Part shown: positions 1-4,915 of the stretch, in pieces
Layout of the letters: every line of letters begins with the position of its first letter
How positions within the stretch are numbered: the first letter of the stretch is position 1
NCBI GenBank assembly: GCA_003235605.1
Contig: QJVU01000001.1
Span: 1-7,405, forward strand
Origin: Planctomycetota bacterium
GTDB taxonomy: Bacteria > Planctomycetota > UBA1135 > UBA2386
DNA length: 7,405 nucleotides
Direction: 5' to 3'
The notes under the pieces: generated by a model
What the model was told of the DNA's origin: nothing
Seen by the model: the letters and a program-made list of their open reading frames with translations, nothing else
The model's database searches: none
Position numbers and translations under genes: made by a program

Positions 1-1
1 C

Positions 2-73
2 GCCATCCAGGACGGGGCTGCCAACCTCGCAGGCATCAGCGCGACCGAGGGAGTGGAGCTGGTCATCCGGTAA
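2..73 (+). CDS. C-terminal tail of a secreted-type protein (partial, runs off the left edge)
   Basis: Only the last 23 codons and the TAA stop at 71-73 lie in the window. The readable tail is AIQDGAANLAGIS followed by ATEGVELVIR. It aligns without gaps to the end of the FG-GAP protein encoded at 4916-6643 (VLDSAANAAGIATSNG, then GTAVIGL). Ten of 23 positions are identical, including the D-x-A-A-N-x-A-G-I core and the final V-I. I therefore infer that this gene encodes another exported protein ending in the same small-residue-rich C-terminal domain. Nothing can be said about its N-terminal part or enzymatic role. The frame is supported by GC-rich third positions and by a strong hairpin that begins 42 bases after the stop. 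The reading frame is fairly secure, but the domain assignment rests on a short match. Confidence 0.6.
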   Translation, partial: AIQDGAANLAGISATEGVELVIR

Positions 74-114
74 CCTGAGGCAGGGCTGACCCGCCTACTC
101 CTCCATTCCAACGA

Positions 115-151
115 GCCGGCCCGCGGAAGTCCTGAGATTCCGGGGGCCGGC
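115..151 (+). terminator. GC-rich hairpin downstream of the partial gene, possible terminator
   Basis: The left arm at 115-128 (GCCGGCCCGCGGAA) pairs with the right arm at 138-151 (TTCCGGGGGCCGGC). They form a 14-bp stem with one G-G mismatch and a 9-base loop. It starts 42 bases after the stop at 71-73 and well before the next gene. There is no T-tract after it (GGATGCACTT follows), so it is not a classical intrinsic terminator. It could stop polymerase with help from Rho or protect the 3' end of the upstream message. The pairing is directly visible; the function is inferred from its position. Confidence 0.5.
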
Positions 152-398
152 GGATGCACTTGGTGACGAACCACGCCACGGAGTGTTGGCAGCGCCGGCG
201 AGAGGGCGGGAGGCGTGGTCTCCGACGGACCGGGCACCAGCGCAGCATCCTCGAAGGGCACCATCCCCAGGTGGCCACAGGCTGTTCGCGCTATTGCGGT
301 CGGTCGGATCGCGCCAAAAACCCGGTCACGCAGGCGCAGTTCTTTCGGTTCTCCTGGGTGTAGCGTGTCGAGTCCGGGTGACCTCAGGAACGCAAAGG

Positions 399-405
399 AA
401 GGAGG
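399..405 (+). promoter_or_regulatory. Strong ribosome binding site fixing the start at 413
   Basis: AAGGAGG at 399-405 sits inside the purine run AAAGGAAGGAGG (394-405), seven bases before ATG 413. It is close to the ideal Shine-Dalgarno sequence and spacing, and it is the best one in the window. It decides the start at 413 over the in-frame ATG at 215. Confidence 0.85.
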
Positions 406-412
406 CTCCGCC

Positions 413-2635
413 ATGCCCGTGTTCTGTCCCGCCTGTGACGCCAGCAACCGGCGCGGCGCAGGCTCCTGCTCCTCGTGTGGACAGCCCCTCACGACCAGGG
501 CCGCCACCTCGTCCGGACGGCAGCCGGTGACCACACCCACGGCCCCGCGTGGCTCTTTGTCCGCGACCCAGCGGCGGCGCCGCAGGCCGGAGCGTGGCCT
601 CGGCCCGATCGTCTGGATCAGCATCGCCGTTCTGGTGCTGTGCGCGGGTCTCGGTATCTACTTCGCGACCGGTCTCTCGTCGTCGCAGAACAAGGGTGGC
701 AAGAACGACACCGCGGTCGACCCGGTGGACTCGCTCAAGCCGCGGGTGGCAGCGTTCGAAGCTGCCTGGGCCCGCTCCGACAAACAAGCGATCGGCGCGT
801 TCTATCCGCCGCGCTCTCCCAGGAAGCTGCGCCGCCTTCCGGCGCGGTTCGCCCGCCGCGGCTGGCGCGACCAGCTCCCCGAACTGGGCGAGGCAGAGTG
901 GCAGGACGGCGGCGGCCCGCAGGTCGGCAAGGAGGTCGTCTTCCCAATCGAGTTCGGCGAGGTGCGGACGGTCTGGAAGCACGAGAATGGCCAGTGGTTC
1001 ATGGTCCAGCTGATCCTGCCCAGCACCCTCGGACGATCCATGCGAGGGCGATTGCCGAGGTTACTGCGGCGCTCGTCGCAGTGGTCGGCGCGCGAATCCA
1101 CCGGCGAGCCCCAGACCGAGCCGGACGCGCCCGATGAGTCCGGCGCCGCACCGGCGACAGCAAGCGTGGCTTGCGAACTCCGGCCCATACTGCGCCTGCG
1201 GATCGAGAGCGAGCAGTCGGTCATGGACATCCCGGCGATGCAGGTCACCGGTCGCGTGTTGCGTGACCACATGGGCAAACTGGGCGGTGACAAGTTGCTC
1301 GACCACTTTGACGGTCTTTGGTCGAGCATCCGATGGCCCGTGGAGGTCGACTGCGCAATCCCTGATCCGCAGCGCATGGTCATCGTGGTGCGAATCTCGT
1401 CGCGGGAGCGCGTGGTCATCCCGTGGATGGAAACCAACGCGGGCGCAAAGCAACCCGTGCGCACCGTTGGTGGCGTTCGCTACTCCTACCTGCCCTTCTT
1501 TTTCGGAGGCACGCGCGTCTACGAGGGGGTCGTGGACGGCGTGGACCACGTTGTCTTCCTCAAGGGGCCGGAGCGCGACGACAATGCGTGGCTGCGCACG
1601 ATCGCCAAGGGCACGGTTGCCATGGATCCAAAGGCGAAGCGGCTGTGGGCCCGGACATCGGCCGGCAACATCCGGATGCTCTTCAGCCTCGACGCGGTGG
1701 TCCACTCCTCCCGCACGCCGGAAAGCGCCAAGGCGCGGGCCATGCTACGAACGTTTGTCGGCTCGATGTCCAGCGTGACCGTTCACGGTGGCAGGCAGCA
1801 GGATCGCTACATCATCGACATGTTCACCGACCTGTGCGCCGGGAGCGGGCTGATCGGAGGCCTGTTCAAGGCCGAGAAACAGCCGTCGCGGTTGACGGGT
1901 TGGGTGCCGGAGAGCGCGCCCGAGTTTGCCACTCTCTCCTTCGACGTCGACGCCGTCGAGAAGCTACTGCTGGGGCCCACCGGTGCCGCGATGAGCCAGA
2001 CCCTGGAGGCACTCGAGATTCCGGCAACGCCACGGGAGGCCGCCAGTTTCGTGGCCGAGCACCTGGACGGTGAGCTGGCGTACTTCGGCCCACCGTCTAC
2101 AGCCGAGACCGCACTGGATCCGGACGCCGAGGAGCCGGCCGTGTTCTTGTTGCGGGTCGTGGACAGCGCTGCGCTACTCGCGAAGATCCGCGGCTGGGCG
2201 GGTGGCGGCGAAGACGCTCTGCCGCGCGCACCGGATGTCGGTACCGACGTCTACACGCTCATGGGCAAGGACGGCCAACCGCTCTTCTACTTCGCCTCGC
2301 GCCCACAGGTGCTGATCATTGGCTTCGGGGACAAGGAGAGCCGCGGGCTGCTGCGTGCGTCCCTGACCACCCGCGGCAAGAGCCGCCTGCCCGCGGCCTT
2401 CCGCAAGCGTGTCGGCCCGACTCCACCCGCCGCCGACATGCTGTTCCTGAGCTCACGAATCAGCGACTACGCCGGACGGGTCGCCATGAAGGACCTGGCC
2501 GGCAGGGGTCCGACGCCATCCCAGAGGCACATGGGGGGTGAAGTCCTGCGCAGGCTCCAGACGGTCGCAAACCCGAAGTTCGCCGGGTGGCTCACCGTGG
2601 GCCGCGACGGAACACGGATGCGCTCGATCTACTAG
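413..2635 (+). CDS. Zinc-ribbon, single-pass membrane protein with NTF2-like and long extracytoplasmic domains
   Basis: The product has 740 residues. Residues 1-25 form a zinc ribbon with cysteines 5, 8, 19 and 22 (CPAC, then CSSC). A low-complexity stretch of Thr, Ser and Arg ends in RRRRRPERG at 55-62. One membrane helix follows at about 64-85, and by the positive-inside rule the ribbon is cytoplasmic and the rest lies outside. Residues 107-203 resemble an NTF2/SnoaL-like fold: AFEAAWARSDKQAIGAFY at the start and ENGQWFMVQL at the end are typical. A Pro/Glu/Asp linker at 229-250 leads to about 490 residues rich in alternating beta strands. The last third (about 497-700) has the style of DUF3352-like extracellular proteins, with GELAYFGP at 553-560 and FLLRVVDSAALLAKI at 578-592. 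I cannot confirm that family by eye. No catalytic motif is visible. The start is fixed by AAGGAGG seven bases upstream. The gene stands alone on the plus strand and converges with the gene ending at 2751. Function is unknown; a sensing or scaffolding role in the envelope is conceivable. Confidence 0.85.
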   Translation: MPVFCPACDASNRRGAGSCSSCGQPLTTRAATSSGRQPVTTPTAPRGSLSATQRRRRRPERGLGPIVWISIAVLVLCAGLGIYFATGLSSSQNKGGKNDTAVDPVDSLKPRVAAFEAAWARSDKQAIGAFYPPRSPRKLRRLPARFARRGWRDQLPELGEAEWQDGGGPQVGKEVVFPIEFGEVRTVWKHENGQWFMVQLILPSTLGRSMRGRLPRLLRRSSQWSARESTGEPQTEPDAPDESGAAPATASVACELRPILRLRIESEQSVMDIPAMQVTGRVLRDHMGKLGGDKLLDHFDGLWSSIRWPVEVDCAIPDPQRMVIVVRISSRERVVIPWMETNAGAKQPVRTVGGVRYSYLPFFFGGTRVYEGVVDGVDHVVFLKGPERDDNAWLRTIAKGTVAMDPKAKRLWARTSAGNIRMLFSLDAVVHSSRTPESAKARAMLRTFVGSMSSVTVHGGRQQDRYIIDMFTDLCAGSGLIGGLFKAEKQPSRLTGWVPESAPEFATLSFDVDAVEKLLLGPTGAAMSQTLEALEIPATPREAASFVAEHLDGELAYFGPPSTAETALDPDAEEPAVFLLRVVDSAALLAKIRGWAGGGEDALPRAPDVGTDVYTLMGKDGQPLFYFASRPQVLIIGFGDKESRGLLRASLTTRGKSRLPAAFRKRVGPTPPAADMLFLSSRISDYAGRVAMKDLAGRGPTPSQRHMGGEVLRRLQTVANPKFAGWLTVGRDGTRMRSIY

Positions 2636-2750
2636 CTACGAGTCCCATGCCAAAGAGGCGCATCGAGGAGCGCGACACCCAGAATCTGACCACGGTGACG
2701 CAAAGCTGGAGCGTGAGCGGCGTGGCCTGCCTGGCGTTCCGGTAGGGCGG

Positions 2751-4055
2751 CTAGCGCTTGTCGGGCTTTCTGCCCTTGTCCTTGGGCGCACTGGCAGGCA
2801 GTGGCGTCACCCGCAGGGCTTTGCGTTGGTCGTTCGAGAGCAGGGCCACCTGGCCCGGGTCCAGCCACAGCTTGAGCGTCTTTCTGCCGCCCATGGGAGG
2901 ATCCACGAACAGCCGGACCGTCAGCTCGTCGACGTCATCGTTCTTCTTGGCGTACATGTCCACCCGGTACGGCCTGCCGGCCATCAGCCAGGCTTCGCCC
3001 CGGCGCGGCCTGCCCTTTGGCTCGTCGCCAAGCCAGGCTCCGTTGAGGAGGACGGGCCCCCACTTCCGGTCGGGCCTCTTGAACAGACCGTGCCAGCGGA
3101 ACACGTGCTTGCCGGAATCCGACGGCAGGAACCACCCGCTGATCCGGCACACCAGGTGTTTGTTGCGGGCCTGACGCTCGGTGTCGGCCGTGGTCAGCCG
3201 GACGTCTACGCTGCCATCGTCGACGCGACGTGCGTCATAGAAGATGTTGGCGTCCCTCCCCAACTTGTCGCGAAGATCCTCCCAGTACCCTGTCTTGCCG
3301 CCTTTCATGCTGAGAAGGACGTACTGGTGCTGCCACGACAGGGCAGCGGGCCTCTTGCCGTGCGGGGCAGCGATCCCTTCCTTGGACAGCTCAGTCCACA
3401 GGTCATGGACAGAGGCCAGGAGAACATCCCGACAGGCCTTGTTCTTTCCTGCCAACTTGCGGGCCTGCTCCAGGGAGTACTCCGCGTCGGATCTTCGTCC
3501 GGCCCTGGCCGCTGCCCGCGACCGCAGCATGTGGAACTCGTACTTCGCAAGTTTCGGTACCTCGAAGTCCTTCACGTCCTTGGCAGCCGCGGGGACTTTC
3601 CAGCCCGACTTCACGTGCCTCAAGGTCCACGCCTCCTCGAGCATGCTCCAGCGATCTTCTGCCCTCTTCACCCCGAGGTCCTCCAGTTCGGCATCGATCA
3701 CCGCGACCTGATGGACGACGCCGTCCTGCATGGCTTTCTCGGCTGCGACCGAGAAGCACGAATAGCTGTCTGGTGAAGCCTTCTCGGCGATCTCCCGCGC
3801 CCGGGCGAGGAGCGCTCCGGGCTGTCTTTGGCGCACGTCATTGAACGGATCGATTTGGTCCCGGAGTTTCCGTGCCAGCTCCCGACGCTGTTTGTGGAAC
3901 ACCTTCCAGACGATGCCGCTCTCGCCGGGCGGCACCTTCTCCTGGGGCTTGCAGCGATGGACCCCGACGAGGTCCTGGACCGTCTGCGCGTCAACCGGGC
4001 CCAGCAACAAGACGAGCGGCAGCGCCGCAGAGAGCGCACGCGGTAGTCGGGCCAT
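2751..4055 (-). CDS. Secreted protein with helical N-terminal part and PA14-like C-terminal domain
   Basis: The product has 434 residues. A clear signal peptide covers 1-23: basic MARLPR, a hydrophobic core ALPLVLLLG, and a likely cut after VDA before Gln24. Residues 45-225 are charged and mainly helical. The stretch AAARAGRRSDAEYSLEQA at 181-198 looks like one tetratricopeptide-type helix pair, but I see no regular array. Residues about 300-386 resemble a PA14 domain, a beta-sandwich that often binds carbohydrate. It contains ISGWFLPSDSGKHVFRWHG, a middle LLNGAWLGDE, then LMAGRPYRVDMYAKKND and LTVRLFVDPP. These match the family pattern of a sheet strand ending in SG-x-H/Y-x-F, a ligand-site loop, and an AG-x-x-Y strand. 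The tail after 415 is basic (KDKGRKPDKR). The ATG at 4055 is preferred over the in-frame ATG at 4154. It places the signal peptide at the very start and has GAGGG five bases upstream. The protein probably acts outside the cytoplasm, perhaps in binding a surface glycan. No enzyme motif was seen. Confidence 0.85.
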   Translation of the reverse strand: MARLPRALSAALPLVLLLGPVDAQTVQDLVGVHRCKPQEKVPPGESGIVWKVFHKQRRELARKLRDQIDPFNDVRQRQPGALLARAREIAEKASPDSYSCFSVAAEKAMQDGVVHQVAVIDAELEDLGVKRAEDRWSMLEEAWTLRHVKSGWKVPAAAKDVKDFEVPKLAKYEFHMLRSRAAARAGRRSDAEYSLEQARKLAGKNKACRDVLLASVHDLWTELSKEGIAAPHGKRPAALSWQHQYVLLSMKGGKTGYWEDLRDKLGRDANIFYDARRVDDGSVDVRLTTADTERQARNKHLVCRISGWFLPSDSGKHVFRWHGLFKRPDRKWGPVLLNGAWLGDEPKGRPRRGEAWLMAGRPYRVDMYAKKNDDVDELTVRLFVDPPMGGRKTLKLWLDPGQVALLSNDQRKALRVTPLPASAPKDKGRKPDKR

Positions 4056-4097
4056 TTCGTCCCTCGTGTGTGACTCCAGGGAACAGGCGAGTCCCGG

Positions 4098-4126
4098 AGG
4101 ATAGCACGCGCGGACCGGTCTGTCCG
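4098..4126 (-). promoter_or_regulatory. Candidate extended -10 promoter for the PA14-like protein gene
   Basis: Read on the minus strand, CGGACA (4126-4121; four of six match TTGACA) is followed after 17 bases by TATCCT (4103-4098; four of six match TATAAT). A TGC directly precedes the -10 box, as in extended -10 promoters. It lies 42 bases before the ATG at 4055. This would let the gene be transcribed separately from the membrane protein gene 150 bases upstream. It is a consensus match only, and planctomycetal promoters are poorly known to me. Confidence 0.35.
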
Positions 4127-4205
4127 GCGTTTCGCAGAGCAACGGCCGCAGCACGGCCAGCCCGAGAGATGCGAGCCTCGGTCCTCGGGCCCGGCTCCAC
4201 CTGTA

Positions 4206-4610
4206 TCACTGCCTGTCTCCCTGTCGCCCCAGGATCCTGTAGATCCGCGCGCGGTTGTACCTCTGTAGCAGGAAGCAGTGGAAGTTCGCCGCAACCAGGA
4301 CAAGTCCGGCGACGAGCAGCCCGCCCCAGATGGCCGTGAGGGTGAAAAAGACCGTGGCCAACACCAGGCCCAGCAGGTGGACCACTTCGTTCCGCCTCGC
4401 CAGCCGTTCGTGCTTGCGGACCTCGTCGAGGCTGAAGCCACCGAGGGCGTACCCGTTGGTCCTACGCTGCCCGGGGGCCGGCCGCACCAGGGCCATCAGC
4501 ATGCGCTTGAACAGCGTCACGCCCAGCCAGCGGTACAGCCGCCCGTCGATCTCGATCGCCTTGGGTCGGAAGTAGCGTTCCGCGAGGCTCGTTGCCTGCT
4601 CGGCGCCCAT
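4206..4610 (-). CDS. Small membrane protein resembling CrtO-type (glycosyl-carotenoid) acyltransferases
   Basis: The product has 134 residues. A basic soluble N-terminal part contains FRPKAIEIDGRLYRWLGVTL and FKRML at about 14-38. The segment LARRNEVVHLLG at 70-81 leads into two likely membrane helices, about 76-94 and 96-113. Next comes NFHCFLLQRYNRARI at 109-123 and a short basic tail. The Y-R-x-L-G-V-x-x-F-K-R block, the x-x-R-x-E-x-x-H block and the terminal QRYNR-x-R motif are the pattern I recall for the CrtO family. That family attaches the fatty acyl chain to glycosyl-4,4'-diaponeurosporenoate in staphyloxanthin synthesis. Staphylococcal CrtO is somewhat longer (about 165 residues). 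No other carotenoid gene is in the window, so the substrate here is open and the gene may be an orphan relative. AGGA lies four bases before the ATG, a short but usable spacing. The small ORF at 4617-4829 ends just upstream in the same direction. The gene itself is very likely real; the family call is moderate. Confidence 0.7.
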   Translation of the reverse strand: MGAEQATSLAERYFRPKAIEIDGRLYRWLGVTLFKRMLMALVRPAPGQRRTNGYALGGFSLDEVRKHERLARRNEVVHLLGLVLATVFFTLTAIWGGLLVAGLVLVAANFHCFLLQRYNRARIYRILGRQGDRQ

Positions 4611-4616
4611 GTCTTC

Positions 4617-4829
4617 CTACTCGGGCAACGGGACGACGAACGCCATGGACCTCCTCAGCGGGGCGCGAGCCTGGGCGCTGAGCTTGACGTTGGCCAGGAT
4701 TCTGCGCATCAGTGTGGTCTGTCGCTTCAGGGCAGCCCGAACACGGCTGCCGGACATCATGCCCTTCTTGTGCAGGTTGGGTAGACAGAATAGGCACTGT
4801 TCTGGGCGCGTCGTGGCAACGGGTGCCAT
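4617..4829 (-). CDS. Small basic CxxC protein, hypothetical, possibly coupled to the CrtO-like gene
   Basis: This ORF has 70 codons. The product carries one CLFC motif (Cys12 and Cys15) followed by PNLHKKGMMSG and then a strongly basic, partly helical stretch (RVRAALKRQTTLMRRILANV). I do not recognise the family. The basic charge and CxxC recall small zinc-bearing ribosomal proteins such as bL28. However, the expected second cysteine pair and the conserved order of that family are missing, so I do not assign it. Third codon positions are GC-rich from residue 17 onward and less so before. The true start might therefore be the ATG at 4760 (MMSG), which has AAGAAGGGC just upstream; the ATG at 4829 has only a poorly spaced AGGG. 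The TAG stop at 4617-4619 overlaps the Shine-Dalgarno of the next gene and ends six bases before its ATG, a spacing typical of coupled genes. It may still be a chance ORF. Confidence 0.4.
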   Translation of the reverse strand: MAPVATTRPEQCLFCLPNLHKKGMMSGSRVRAALKRQTTLMRRILANVKLSAQARAPLRRSMAFVVPLPE

Positions 4830-4845
4830 GTGCCCTGGCGGACTT

Positions 4846-4861
4846 CGAGACGGCGGTCTCG
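4846..4861 (-). terminator. Weak hairpin downstream of the FG-GAP gene
   Basis: CGAGAC (4846-4851) and GTCTCG (4856-4861) form a perfect 6-bp stem with a 4-base loop. It lies about 55 bases past the stop of the FG-GAP gene when read on the minus strand. No T-tract follows. The position suits a transcript end, but the stem is short and could be chance. The rest of 4830-4915 holds only a small repeat of GCTGAGC. Confidence 0.25.
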
Positions 4862-4915
4862 TCGCGCTACGGCTGAGCGACGCTGAGCATCATACCCGCC
4901 GGGCTTCCGACCGGG

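Larger units (their letters stand above)
74..412. other. Intergenic region and leader of the zinc-ribbon membrane protein gene
   Basis: This 339-base stretch contains the hairpin at 115-151 and ends in the ribosome binding site at 399-405. The frame of the next gene stays open back to an ATG at 215. The residues encoded between 215 and 412 are low in hydrophobic content and resemble no protein I know, and that ATG has no comparable ribosome binding site. I therefore treat the region as untranslated. I could not find a convincing -35/-10 pair on the plus strand. No other gene is supported. Confidence 0.5.

Noticed and set aside
802..1705. Two overlapping minus-strand frames opposite the zinc-ribbon gene.
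   Set aside because: No family resemblance, and they are contained within a gene with a strong start and clear domains.
2690..2725. Imperfect inverted repeat between the convergent genes (CCACG and CGTGG arms).
   Set aside because: Only five outer base pairs plus a short inner match, a bulged stem and no T-tract. It is too weak to call a bidirectional terminator.
2538..3776. A 412-residue open frame on the plus strand antisense to the PA14-like gene.
   Set aside because: It has no domain, signal peptide or start signal, and it overlaps two well-supported genes. Long antisense frames are expected opposite GC-rich coding sequence.
4617..4829. Assignment of the small CxxC ORF as ribosomal protein bL28.
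   Set aside because: The basic character and single CxxC are suggestive, but the conserved order of motifs and a second cysteine pair are absent.
4889..4894. TATGAT on the minus strand, a possible -10 box for the small CxxC ORF.
   Set aside because: No acceptable -35 hexamer occurs at 16-18 bases and no TGn extension precedes it.
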